The notes under the pieces were generated by a model. That model had not been told where the DNA came from. It made no database searches and saw only the letters and a list, made by a program, of their open reading frames with translations. From Episyrphus balteatus (taxonomy: Eukaryota > Arthropoda > Insecta > Diptera > Syrphidae), in contig NC_079137.1 of assembly GCF_945859705.1 (NCBI RefSeq), positions 70,082,277 through 70,146,276 on the forward strand: a DNA stretch of 64,000 nt, in the 5' to 3' direction. The translations under genes were made by a program, and so were the position numbers. Of the stretch, positions 10,701-20,241 are shown piece by piece; positions within the stretch are counted from its first letter, which is position 1; the number at the start of each line of letters is the position of its first letter.

Positions 10701-11536
10701 CTAAACGAAGATAATCAATTAAAGTTAAATATGATTGAAGTTCTCTTGCCTATCAAGTACAACAAAAAACTATTACTCTTGACTGAAAACACGAAGAAGA
10801 GCGTTGATATGTGGATGGACATTTTAAAAAAGGCGCAATCTCTGGGCCTAGCTCCTACAGGCGTTCCTTGGACTTATGCACGGGATTCGCTATATTCAGT
10901 TTGGAGACATCACACACTTGTATGACAAGTACATATTTTAAACAAAAGAATATTTTACCTAACACTCTTACTTTTGCAGCAAAAAAAAGGTGCAATCGAA
11001 TCTGGTGAAACGAATGTTAAGTACAACATTGTTGATCTTACCATTTGGCAAATTGAAAATGAACCAATGTCGACTGAAGATTCAACTTTTGAGTAAGTTT
11101 TTAATCAAACTTCAAGTCCAAACAAAAATACTAATATAAAAATTTCCTTCTTTATAAACAAAGCCTTAATAATTTATATGAAACTGCCAATAATTCTATG
11201 GGCGATAAAGAAACAACAGAAAATACAAATTCAACAAAAATGAATTGGAATGGAGAAACGAACACTACCATTGCCACTCAAACAGAAGATGAAATGTACA
11301 AAGCTGATTTGAGATTAAAATTACTTCAATGTGAATCGATGGAAATTGAAAATTACAAACGCAGTTTAGAAACTTTGGAATTGGAAAGAAAACTTCAAAT
11401 ACCTAATTCAAAATTTTCTGCAAAGTATTTTCCTACAACGCAAATTCATTCGAACCAAACAAATGATAGAGCGAATAGAAGGTGGTATGAGGAAACAAAT
11501 AATGATAATATGGTTAAGATTGAATTAGACGATTAG
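7735..11536 (+). CDS. BED-like zinc finger and coiled-coil protein, possible transposase-derived regulator
   Basis: Six exons fit in phase: 7735-7985, 8052-8214, 8269-8313, 10662-10919, 10980-11092 and 11164-11536, giving 400 residues. Residues 65-87 form C-x2-C-x14-H-x3-C (CRIC...KGHRNIC), a BED-like finger. Residues about 170-260 are Trp-rich (VDMWMDILKKA, GVPWTYARD, YSVWRHH) and resemble Myb/SANT-like DNA-binding regions. Residues about 325-360 (LRLKLLQCESMEIENYKRS and on) predict a long charged helix, as in many transposase-derived DNA-binding proteins. The ATG follows a TTTCATTTAG acceptor-like site, so a 5' UTR intron is likely. Intron 3 (2348 bp) is mostly transposon. If it is not spliced, the frame stops at 8331. 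Joining exons 1-3 to 4-6 is inference from matching phase. They could be two genes, but 10662-10919 has no good start of its own. I cannot name the family. Confidence 0.7.
8329..8374 (+). terminator. Alternative stop and intronic poly(A) signal of the zinc-finger gene
   Basis: Reading through the intron 3 donor adds five codons (VITKN) and a TAA at 8329-8331. AATAAA follows at 8369-8374. A transcript ending here would encode a 158-residue protein with the zinc finger but without the Trp-rich and helical parts. Confidence 0.5.
8676..9310. mobile_element. Fold-back element nested in the intronic transposon, TTTA duplication
   Basis: Termini TAGCCCAGgAAaAATAGA (left) and TCTATTCTTACTGGGCTA (right) are inverted. 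TTTA flanks both sides (8672-8675, 9311-9314). The arms extend about 280 bp: GGTATACAGCTTGGTGTTAG near 8713 pairs with CTAACACCAAGCTGTATACC near 9224, and CACAACATTTTTcATTTTgA pairs with TtAAAATaAAAAAATGTTGTG. The element is non-coding. Confidence 0.8.
9876..9987. repeat. Hairpin of about 110 bp
   Basis: AAAATCGGACCGgAAGGATA near 9886 pairs with its reverse complement near 9975 (AGCCTTTCGGTCCGATTTT). The outermost bases (TTCAG...CTGAA) also pair. It is probably another small insertion, with no duplication defined. Confidence 0.6.
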
Positions 11537-12543
11537 CATCACATATCTAATTTTTTTTTTTTTTTTGCATTAATATTCATTAAGTCGCTTTATAACAAAA
11601 TCTAATAAGAAACATTTATTTATTTTGGAAAATGCTAGTATTAAATACAAATAGTTGTAATTGTTTAAATTTTTTCGAATAAAATCTTTATCGCTAGAAT
11701 ATGTATTTTGCGTACTGATGAAATTTAAGAAAGGAATCGAAGATCAGTGTAAAAACATTTATAACCGAACAAGAGCGACCAGTTTTATGAGGAAAGCAAA
11801 TCAAGATAGCAAAATCATACATCTTCTACATCTTACCGTTCGCAAGAATCTATTAGTATTTTGAAAAGCTCATAATTGAACCTTCTACTGCACCGCTTCA
11901 AACATGACTGAAATCAAATCATCTGCTCTTTACAAAAGGACCGGAATTATTAATTATTAAATATTACTATTATTTGTTACAAAATCAATTTTGTTGTTTA
12001 TGAGACCCTTTACTGATGCCGTCTCAGATCACCGCATACAAATTCACAACTGAAATATCCTTTTCTGTCCGACTTGGGGTCTTTTGCAATAAAATCTTAT
12101 CGATTTTTCTTGGTACTGAGTGAGTAATCTGAGTCAGTTTCGGAAGTATAAACGTATATCCGACTGTCGAAAGATACCCTTCATCCGACTGGCGAAAGAT
12201 ACCCTTCTGAGGCTTTCAGCCCTGGATCAGCGAAAAAGGGGTTGTTCTCTTCGTCATTGTTGATATCAAATAATCATCCGAAAGTTCCTTACTCTTAGCT
12301 TCTAGATACCGCTGTTCAAGATTTCTTGGCTGGTTTATGACACTTCCTATTTTAGGGGTTTGGGTGGTTGGTAAGGTTCTGTAGACATCTTCTGCTTGAT
12401 TAGAGTCGAGTTTTATAATTTTGGCTTCTAATAATAATAATTTTAACTATATGCCTGTAAGACCTGAGGCCTTTTAAATGCATACTGCACGGCACTAGTT
12501 AGAAGAAATAAAAAGATAGGATAGAATTTTTGTTGGTACAATG
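11537..12543. other. Intergenic, with a 25-bp tandem duplication
   Basis: A poly(A)-type AATAAAATC at about 11679 could end the zinc-finger gene. At 12158-12207 the 25-mer starting TCCGACTGTCGAAAGATACC occurs twice in tandem with one change. Around 12010-12300 the minus strand reads as a stop-interrupted, fairly GC-rich frame (words such as YTSETDSDYS, KDPKSDRKGY). It may be decayed coding sequence, but I cannot identify it. Confidence 0.4.
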
Positions 12544-13261
12544 AATTGAATCGTCAGTTGTCAGAACGGAATAAGTCCACTTTTTTTTCGAAATTCGCTT
12601 TTTGATGTAGATGTTATCTTTAGACGTAGACACATTTTCTAAGTCGAAAAAAACAAAAAAATTATTTTGGTTGTCGAAGTTACAGGGAGTGAAAAATTTC
12701 ATAAGTTTGAAGAACAGAATATGTCCAGGATTTCAGGCTACTGATTATGTCTTAACTAAGACGTTCACGGGTTTTAATTGCATAAAACGTTGAATAGGTT
12801 ATAAGAGAAGATAAAACCGAGGAGTGCTATTACATGAGAGGGTCGAAATTGAAGATAGGGGTGCAAAAGCCCCCTTTTTGGTTTTTTCAATATCAAAAGC
12901 ATAATTTTGATAAATTGATTTTAAAACTTGTTGAAGAGATTGAAGTTTAATATCGGAAATATGTTTTTTTTAAATTAAAAAAAAAAATTCCATACCAAAA
13001 CAGTCCAAAAAAATGCGTGAAAAAAGTTAAAAAAAGCGATTTTTTGAGTTTTTTTTTGCTGTTTTAACGGTATTTTTTTTTCGGGCTGAGATAGTCATAT
13101 GCATTGCTTTAAACAAAAACAGAAGAACACGTGATCTTCATTTTATCTACAGATCTTACTTCTCAAAAAAGTAAAATATAGACGCTATTCAGTTTTTTTT
13201 GCGATTTCCCAACACTTTTGCAAAATGGACTTATTCCGTTCTCACAATTGACGATTCAATT
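12544..13261. mobile_element. Non-autonomous element with about 38-bp inverted ends
   Basis: Left AATTGAATCGTCA, AGAACGGAATAAGTCCA and the right end at about 13224-13261 are reverse complements with few mismatches. The interior is AT-rich and non-coding. It abuts the Penelope-like remnant. Duplication not resolved. Confidence 0.65.
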
Positions 13262-13330
13262 GAGAATAAGATGATTATTATCTCATATAATCCCACGGGT
13301 GGCTTCCAAGCTGTGGGGATAAAGAAAAGA

Positions 13331-13410
13331 ATGCTGCCTGAGGTAGGGCTCGAACACCTCCACACCCCCAGGCTAGCAGTAAAGCACTGCACCATTGTCA
13401 CCCACTCACA
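13331..13410 (-). repeat. Possible tRNA-derived SINE head
   Basis: On the minus strand TGGTGCAGTGC (13384-13394) resembles a pol III A box, and TGTTCGAGCCC (13346-13356) resembles a B box, with tRNA-like spacing of 27 bp between them. It sits where the Penelope-like GIY-YIG frame stops resembling that family, so a SINE may have inserted there. Acceptor-stem pairing is not evident, so it is not a functional tRNA. Confidence 0.4.
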
Positions 13411-13886
13411 TATTGCAGATTTAGTAACTTGGTTGTTTTGTATGGCCTTTATTTGTTCATTCAATCCAGTTTTTATACTTTGTTTTGTTTCGCCAATATA
13501 GAATGAGCAACAACTGCAGGGCACAGAATGTACTCCTGAATTCTGTAGGAGAATTTTATCTTTTATCGACCGCCAATTTTATGCCATGTTTGGATAAAAT
13601 TCTACCAATACCTTCTGAAACACATTTTCTATAAGGTTGGAAAGCTCTTTTTTCGTTGCCTTCAAATACATTATTTGTATCTTGTGATTTGGGTTTCCAA
13701 GAACGTTGTTTTTTTTTTTTTATTGTAACCATTATCCGTCAAAACCATATCAACATATTTTAATTCTTCATTTAGATGATCTTTGTCACAAATCGCAGTA
13801 GCTCTATTTATTAGAGAAGATAACAACAAGCAGTCTATCCGTGACCACGATATGTGGAATCTTGTCGAAACGTCGTCGGGCATCAA
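13410..13886 (-). pseudogene. Penelope-like retroelement remnant (RT C-terminus plus GIY-YIG endonuclease)
   Basis: Two minus-strand fragments in different frames together follow the order of a Penelope-like protein. At 13671-13886, SLINRATAICDKD and LNEELKYVDMVLTDNGY match the end of the reverse transcriptase. Between about 13530 and 13670, a shifted frame gives KRAFQPYRKCVSEGIGRIL and KHGIK. At 13410-13524, PCSCCSFYIGETKQSIKTGL contains the FYIGET core of the GIY-YIG nuclease followed by KSAICE. The frameshifts and in-frame stops show it is dead. Its 5' part may extend to about 14110 but is not recognisable. Family assignment comes from remembered conserved motifs. Confidence 0.75.
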
Positions 13887-14527
13887 TATTCAATTAATTT
13901 TAATAACAAAAAATTGCGGTATGTCCGTTAAGTAAATTAATATAAACTTTTTCTCTTTGACTATAATAATATGACTAATCTACAGACTTTTACATTCATT
14001 TGTAGTCATATAAATCGATGATCCGTCTTTCTTAATTTGATTTAGGTAAGCTAGATTTTGGAAATCAGACTTGGTTGCAAATGCAAATAATGTGTGTTAG
14101 TGTTATGCAAGAGAGTAAATCTTCTCGTTAATACTCAATTGATATTTGACGAGTATCCAGTGCAGACGAAGTGGTTCTTTTTTTTTTGGTTCTACTCTCT
14201 TTTTCATTGTTCTTTGCTGTGTCATTGTTTTATTTGTAAGGGATGTCGCAGTAAGTTAAAGTGAAAGCAATAGTCGACCTTCACAAATTCATCTAATAAA
14301 CATACAGAAATTAACTGGATTTATAACTTTTTATCTTTTGAAGCATATTTTATTTGTGGCAATTTACATTTATTTGTTAAACTTATTTAAATCAACACAA
14401 AAATTCAGTTGTAATTATTATTTATTCTATTATATTAACACAACAAAAATTTAAACAAAGAGAAAATCATACAAAAGAAGAGCTACGTACTTTAGGAATC
14501 CACATTAACCAAACATTGAATAATTTT
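13887..14527. other. Unassigned, between retroelement remnant and STMP1
   Basis: The left part (to about 14110) may be the decayed 5' part of the Penelope-like element. The rest is AT-rich and is probably the 3' flank of STMP1. No confident feature. Confidence 0.35.
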
Positions 14528-14850
14528 TTATTTTTTACGATGCTCATCGGCAAAGTCTTTTATTTTTTCGATTAATTTGCCAGGTTCATCTACCCGTGGA
14601 ACCTTGAAAAAAAAAAAAATAAAATTTATTTACTTGTTTTTTTTTTTTTTTATTTACATACATCATAGTTCTGAGTGATGTAGATTCCCGTGTATATACC
14701 TGCGCCAAAAGTAAGCTAAAAATAGGAAAAAAAATTGCATAATTTACTTATAGTTTTTTGACATAATACAATCAATTATAAACTTACACTTTTTATAACG
14801 ATTTTTCATTTAATTTAAGAATATTTATTACTTACCAAAAATTTAAACAT
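14528..14850 (-). CDS. STMP1: Short transmembrane mitochondrial protein 1 homologue, 47 residues
   Basis: Three tiny exons read on the minus strand: 14850-14836 (MFKFL), 14715-14662 (LTFGAGIYTGIYITQNYD) and 14602-14528 (VPRVDEPGKLIEKIKDF...). All junctions are GT-AG in phase 0, ending in TAA. The 47-residue total equals vertebrate STMP1. The layout matches too: an N-terminal hydrophobic helix with small residues (FGAGIYTG), the conserved QNYD directly after the membrane span, then a short charged amphipathic tail (KLIEKIKDFADEHRKK). STMP1 micropeptides sit in the mitochondrial inner membrane and influence respiratory-chain and mitochondrial dynamics. The exons are too short for simple ORF calling. 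The start follows an AC rather than a strong A/G context, but no other ATG fits. Confidence 0.88.
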
Positions 14851-15865
14851 GTCGTAAATTGTTGAGCCTTCGCCCGCCAGCTTGCAAGATATTCCAAAAA
14901 CTGTTGTAGAAGAATATATTTTTTTTTTATTTTCCTACTCGCTTTCGCTAGTAGAAAAAGATGTGACAGTTGGTTTTGGAACAAGTGGAATTTCCACACA
15001 AACAGCTGATTTATACCAGTTGTTTTGTTTTTTTTTTTAATGTGAAATTTCTCCAGTTGCCAAATAAAGTGTCAAAAATTCTTTTGTTTTGTTGTTGTGT
15101 TTTGATTTCACTTGTTTCACAGCAAGGTAGGGGTGTGCTCTTATCAAAATTCGTTGGTTGAATGTTTTTTTGTGGGTGTTTTTTTTTTTTGTTCAGTGAC
15201 AAATGACAGCGACAAGTATATCGAGTTCAGGGCTGTTCAAGAGGAAGTTTGAAATTTTATTGTTTTTGGGTTTCGTCATCATCTAAAAATAGCTAGAATG
15301 GGTAAATGAAGAATAGGAACATTAAACATACAAAATGACGACAGTCAGTCTGCAAAATTGTTTTTATATTTTCAAGGTTAATGAACAATGATTTCATTCG
15401 GCAACTACACACATTTGTTTGTTTGAATTTTTTTTTGCTATGTTATACGTCAAATATCAAAAAATTTTATATTCATCGTACGAAATGACTTACTAATAGG
15501 TAGTAGATGTTTTGGTTAATCTAGTACTATCATCTACTCATGTCCTTCTTCCCGAGTATACTCTATATCTGTATATCAACGGTTAAACTTCATAAACTCG
15601 TAGGTCGAAAAATTCGAAAAAAATATTATTAATGCAAACAATTCAGAAAATTCAAAGCTATCTTTTGGTGTATTCAGTTCAACAATGTTGTTTTGAACAT
15701 TTTTCAGGAATGATGAAATTCAAAAGCTCGTATTGAAAGATCCCATACAAAAACAAGAAACACAACATATTGTTTTTTGATTTCTGAAAAATCAATACTG
15801 GAATAAAAGATCATGAGTAGATTGTAGAGATTGTAGTAGATCTAATTACCACCTGCTCATGAGTA
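14851..15865. other. Upstream flank of STMP1 and possible fold-back repeat
   Basis: 14860-15300 probably holds the STMP1 promoter and 5' UTR, though no element can be named. At about 15519-15545 and 15810-15840 the words TAGTACTATCATCTACTCAT and ATCATGAGTAGATTGTAGAG, then ATTGTAGTAGATCT, are roughly inverted and may be the arms of another element abutting the nest at 15866. Confidence 0.35.
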
Positions 15866-16442
15866 TTTGCGATTGGTAAAGTTGAAATGCGCTACCGGTG
15901 GTCAAAACAAAAACTAAAATTAACAGGACGGAAGGAGCTAGCATCCGACATTTTACTTTTTTTTTGTTAGGACTTTTGACATGGACGCCATTTCGTCGCC
16001 TCAATAAAATATTGTCGTATGTGCAAAATTGAGGTTTTGAGATTTGAATGCAGTTTTGCTAATTGATTTTTTCTCCTTCGTTCTGTGAAATCCGTATTTC
16101 GATATCTGTATCCGTTTCCGAGATAATCGCTATGCATTTTGTCGTATGTGTAGGCTTACAAACATTTTCAGTGGCTTTTTGTCGTAAGTGCACAGAAAAC
16201 GTGCACATACGACAAAAATTATCACATACTACAATTTTTTCATACAAATCAGTGTTTTTCTTCGTTCGGTAAATTACTGTCGTATGTGCTGTTTTTGCAA
16301 CACATACAACAATATTTTACTGGAATTTCAGTAAACGTTTGTCGTTTGTCCCATAAGGAAATACACTGACGAGTGTAATTTCAGTTGAATTCAATATGTC
16401 GAGCACGTCGGACTAGTCGACCTTCGACAAACCAATTGTTTA

Positions 16443-16651
16443 GGGCCAGTTGTACAAACGTGTTCAGCCTCGGGTTAGGAATTTAACTCGCCGATTTCGG
16501 CGGATTAGCAGTGGATCAACTTTGGTTCAAGGATGGGTTTAGCTATTTCAACCTATATGGACCTAGAACCAGTGCTAGATATCTATTTTACCACTGAATT
16601 CAGAAGATAAAAGTTGCTGATCCACGGATCAAATATTTGTACAACTGGCCC
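16443..16651. mobile_element. PIF/Harbinger-like MITE, family copy 2
   Basis: Ends GGGCCAGTTGTACAAA and TTTGTACAACTGGCCC are perfectly inverted over 16 bp, with TTA at 16440-16442 and 16652-16654. It is better preserved than the 2098-2307 copy and inverted relative to it. Confidence 0.88.
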
Positions 16652-17040
16652 TTAGAAGTTAGATGTACAGTTGTGTTCAAAATAATAGTAGTGCCTGCAA
16701 CAAAATAACATTTGTTTTATTTACGGTGCTTCTATGGTTAAAAATTTAATTTCTTTGATGTCAAAGTTTGTAACGGTCAATTACTAATAAATGTATCGTA
16801 ATTTTAAAATGAAAAAGAAGGTGCCAAATAATTTTTCATTGATTTTTGGTTTTTCTTTCGAATTTGACCTGTTCAAAATAATAGTAGTTAAAGTTATTTT
16901 TTAAGAATTTAAAAGCGGTTTATAACTTAGAATATTTATTTTTGGTTTAAAAGTAAGTACTCATATAATTTGAATAATTTTTCAACAAAAAACGATTTGT
17001 TTCGGTTTTAATCTATTTAAAGTTCGAAGAGCAAAACACT

Positions 17041-17566
17041 GCAGTTCGGATAACGGAAACTTATACGAAAGCTGCTTGAAGAAGGGAAAACCTACTTGGA
17101 AATTCAAGTTTATATTAGGATGCTCCCCTACAATGGTAGCCAATGCAATAAAGTCAACGAAAGACCCGAAACGTGCGGTAGAAAAAGAAAAAAGACCGCC
17201 GTAGATGACAGGCGTATTGTCCAGACGAGCAAAGTTGAGCCTTCTGCATCGTTGTTTCACATCCAGAAGGCTTTAAGCCTGGATTGCAGTGCAGTGAACA
17301 TTCGGAGGCGAATGTTAGACTCTAATTTGTACGCTTGAAGCTCACGAAAAGTTCAGCGAAACATGTTAAAAAGCGTATCCAGTTTGTAAAAGACCACATA
17401 AACTGCCCAGCAAAGTAATGGCGTAACATATTGTTTACTGATGAGAGCAAATTTGTCCTCTTTGGTGGTACTGGATCTCCACAATACGTCCGACGTCCAC
17501 CCAATACGGAATATGTTCCAAAGTATACGACGGAAACAGTTAAACATGGAGGGTCGAAAATTTAAG
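17041..17566 (+). pseudogene. Broken Tc1-type transposase, N-terminal half
   Basis: The left arm and centre encode fragments in shifted frames. The N-terminal part has helix-turn-helix-like sequence (GRKRKKTAVDDRRIVQTSKV, then INIRRRM-type motif VNIRRRMLDSNLYA) and stops at about 17336. The next part, HVKKRIQFVKDHINCPAK, meets a stop and continues with NILFTDESKFVLFGG, which carries the first catalytic Asp of the DDE triad (TDES). It then runs YVRRPPNTEYVPKYTTET and VKHGGSKI and breaks off where the family normally continues toward the second Asp. The C-terminal half and the remaining catalytic residues are absent, so it is not functional. Confidence 0.8.
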
Positions 17567-17611
17567 TATTTTAACATATTTCTTTGTTAACAGCGGAACT
17601 TTTCGTGGGCT

Positions 17612-17854
17612 TCAAGCGTACAAATTAGTGTCTAACATTCGCCTCCGAATGTTCACTGCACTGCAATCCAGGCTTAAAGCCTTCTGGATGTGAAACAACG
17701 ATGCAGAAGGCTCAACTTTGCTCGTCTGGACAATACGCCTGTCATTTACAGCGGTCTTTTTTCTTTTTCTACCGCACGTTTCGGGTCTTTCGTTGACTTT
17801 ATTGCATTGGCTACCATTGTAGGGGAGCATCCTAATATAAACTTGAATTTCCAA
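17612..17854 (-). pseudogene. Inverted duplicate of the Tc1 transposase N-terminus
   Basis: On the minus strand this arm encodes the same 80-residue stretch as 17096-17338, starting MEIQVYIRML. Only two residues differ (D to N in TAVDDRR, S to T in LDSNLYA), so the duplication is young. Confidence 0.8.
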
Positions 17855-18855
17855 GTAGGTTTTCCCTTCTTCAAGCAGCTTTCGTATAAGTTTCCGTTAT
17901 CCGAACTGCAGTGTTTTGCTCTTCGAACTTTAAATAGATTAAAACCGAAACAAATCGTTTTTTGTTGAAAAATTATTCAAATTATATGAGTACTTACTTT
18001 TAAACCAAAAATAAATATTCTAAGTTATAAACCGCTTTTAAATTCTTAAAAAATAACTTTAACTACTATTATTTTGAACAGGTCAAATTCGAAAGAAAAA
18101 CCAAAAATCAATGAAAAATTATTTGGCACCTTCTTTTTCATTTTAAAATTACGATACATTTATTAGTAATTGACCGTTACAAACTTTGACATCAAAGAAA
18201 TTAAATTTTTAACCATAGAAGCACCGTAAATAAAACAAATGTTATTTTGTTGCAGGCACTACTATTATTTTGAACACAGCTGTAGGTATGTTATTTAACC
18301 ATTGATGTTTTTGTTAAAATTGAGTTTTGCTAGACTCGGGTTATTACCAAGAGCCAATGTGATTTTAAAAAGTCTATAAATTAACGTTAGTTACCTATTT
18401 GTTTTTTCGCATTGAATTTGACATCTATTTGTCGTATGTCGTAAACAAGTGTCGAATAAAACTTTGCTTATTTTTGTCGTATGTGTCATCAATTTGTCGT
18501 ATGTGTTTGGCTAACAAATAGTTTCTGTGAAAACGTTACATACGACATCGGCATATTGGAGAAAATTGACTATAATTTGCATCTGGATTGGAATATTGAA
18601 ATAATTCTAACATAATTCAATAGACAAATATTTTCTGTATATGTCATGATATTTTTAAGAAAATTCACCGTACAGTTTTCGAGAAAAAAAATCTGAACTT
18701 TAATTGCGTTTTTCCAAAAGTAGCCGAATGTAACATACGACATTATTTTATTGAGGCGACGATTTTTAGAAATACAAAATGTAAACATACGTCCTGTTAA
18801 AATTAGTTCAAAAGTTGAAACTACGGCGCTGGTAGTATGTGCTCCAATCGCCAAT

Positions 18856-19790
18856 AGTCTATCACCACCAAGGGAACGCGGTTAATGTATGAAACAATCT
18901 TTTACCGCAAGAGTTTTTTCGTAAATGAATAAGAAATTTTGAAAATATTAAATCAGTGTGGCCCTTAGTAATAGACTCGAATTTAGTGAAAACTCGATTA
19001 AAAAAAAAATCAGTAGTAATAAAATATATATACTTACAAACAAAAAAAATTCGTCTCTATTTCTAATGCCTCTAAAAATGTTCATACTAAAAATTTTCAT
19101 AAGTGTTTTTAATTTCCTTGTAAAAAAAAAAACAGAAAACAGTTAAATTTTTTTTTAAACTTTTGTTTTGTTTTTTAGTACGCAACATTGCATATAAACG
19201 TGTTGACGCAAAAGGTATTAAAAAAAAAATGGATTTCCTTTTCGATTTTTTTGTAACTCAAGAAAATATATTTTTAGTAATATCTTGGAATGCAATATCA
19301 CTAAGGATAATTTTATTATAATTGTGCAAGATTAAAACAAAATCGATCAAGCCGTAAAGGAGATAAATTGGAATAACCCAAAACCCGACGCAAAGTCAAA
19401 GTACAAGAATTTCACTTTGAAAATTAAGTGATAAATTATTTAATTTTTTAAATTCGTATAGAAGCTCAATTGGTAAATTTAATCGAAATCACTTTACTTG
19501 CTGTAGTCTAGTCCATGCAATACATCCGATGATATGGCTTAACACTTATAAAAAACCGACGATTATTGTTCTTACTGAAGGAGAAATATAAGAACATATC
19601 AATAGTCGAAGATTCGAGCTTTTGACCAAGATTAAACAATAATACAATGCTTTCAAATCTTTTTTAATTTCAGAAACATCTTTTAGTTTAAACTATAGTT
19701 ATAGTATATTAGCTTTAATATGTATCATAATGTTTTTTCAATACAAAGCAACACAAATCTCATGTAATTTTTTTTTACACAGCATTATCC
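18856..19790. other. Intergenic, no gene seen
   Basis: AT-rich without convincing frames, repeats or RNA genes. It separates the transposon-dense left part from the T-rich tract that follows. Confidence 0.4.
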
Positions 19791-20183
19791 TTGCTGATTT
19801 TAAAACCTGTAATAAAAGAAGCGAATAAAAACAACATTTATTTTTTTTTTTATAATTTTTTTAAAAGTGTATCTGTAACTTTATTTCTCCGTTTTTCTTC
19901 ATTTTTTGTTTATAAAGTATATATAATATATATATTTTTTTTACTTCTTATATCATCATATTATGTATATATAATAATAATAGCCATAATAATAATAATA
20001 ATTGTTAATTCAAATTGTAAATTAGGGTGTTTACTTCAACAGCAAACACAACAATTTATAAATTCATTTATCTTCATTTATTTTGTTTTTTTTCTTTAAT
20101 TTAATATGTTTTTCTGTTTTTTGTTAAATGTTTGTTTTTTTTTTTTATTTTTATTATTTTCTCTGTGTTTTTTTTTTGCCCGA

Positions 20184-20241
20184 TAGTAATAATAATCATA
20201 ATAATGATGATAATAATAATAATAATAAGAATAATAATAAT
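20184..20241. repeat. AAT-type microsatellite
   Basis: An imperfect run of aataat units interrupted by cat, gat and aag triplets. A similar run of gat/aat triplets is at 31554-31580. Confidence 0.8.

Larger units (their letters stand above)
16668..18282. mobile_element. Tc1/mariner element rearranged into a 687-bp-arm palindrome
   Basis: Ends CAGTTGTGTTCAAAATAATA and the inverted CAGcTGTGTTCAAAATAATA are flanked by TA (16666-16667, 18283-18284), as in Tc1/mariner. The two arms, 16668-17354 and 17596-18282, are each 687 bp and nearly identical. Both carry the 5' half of a Tc1-type transposase gene, so the element has two 5' ends and no 3' end. The central 241 bp is single copy. Confidence 0.88.
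15994..18761. mobile_element. Element with ATTT duplication and GTCGTATGTG motif array
   Basis: 29-bp inverted ends (CGTCGCCTCAATAAAATAxT then GTCGTATGT) differ at one position. ATTT flanks both sides (15990-15993, 18762-18765), and the intact copy at 5623-5840 has that ATTT only once, which proves the boundaries. The word GTCGTATGTG, or a one-base variant, occurs repeatedly in both orientations within the end regions: about 16014, 16141, 16182, 16205, 16277, 16338, then 18429, 18476, 18498, 18538 and 18732. No ORF belongs to it, so it is non-autonomous. It later received two insertions (16443-16651 and 16668-18282). A 4-bp duplication fits Sola or Chapaev-like families but is not diagnostic. 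Confidence 0.82.
15866..18855. mobile_element. Outer MITE interrupted by a 2.8-kb insertion
   Basis: The outer 130 bp on the left (15866-15993) and 94 bp on the right (18762-18855) are together the reverse complement of the uninterrupted MITE at 5623-5840. Shared words include AATGCGCTACCGGTGGTC, AAAATTAACAGGACGGA and GAAACTACGGCGCT. Everything between is later insertion. Its own 4-bp duplication is not clean (only AGT is shared by the flanks). Confidence 0.8.

Noticed and set aside
13346..13394. A true tRNA gene
   Set aside because: Box-like motifs exist, but no complementary acceptor, D and anticodon stems could be drawn. A SINE head is the most that can be supported.
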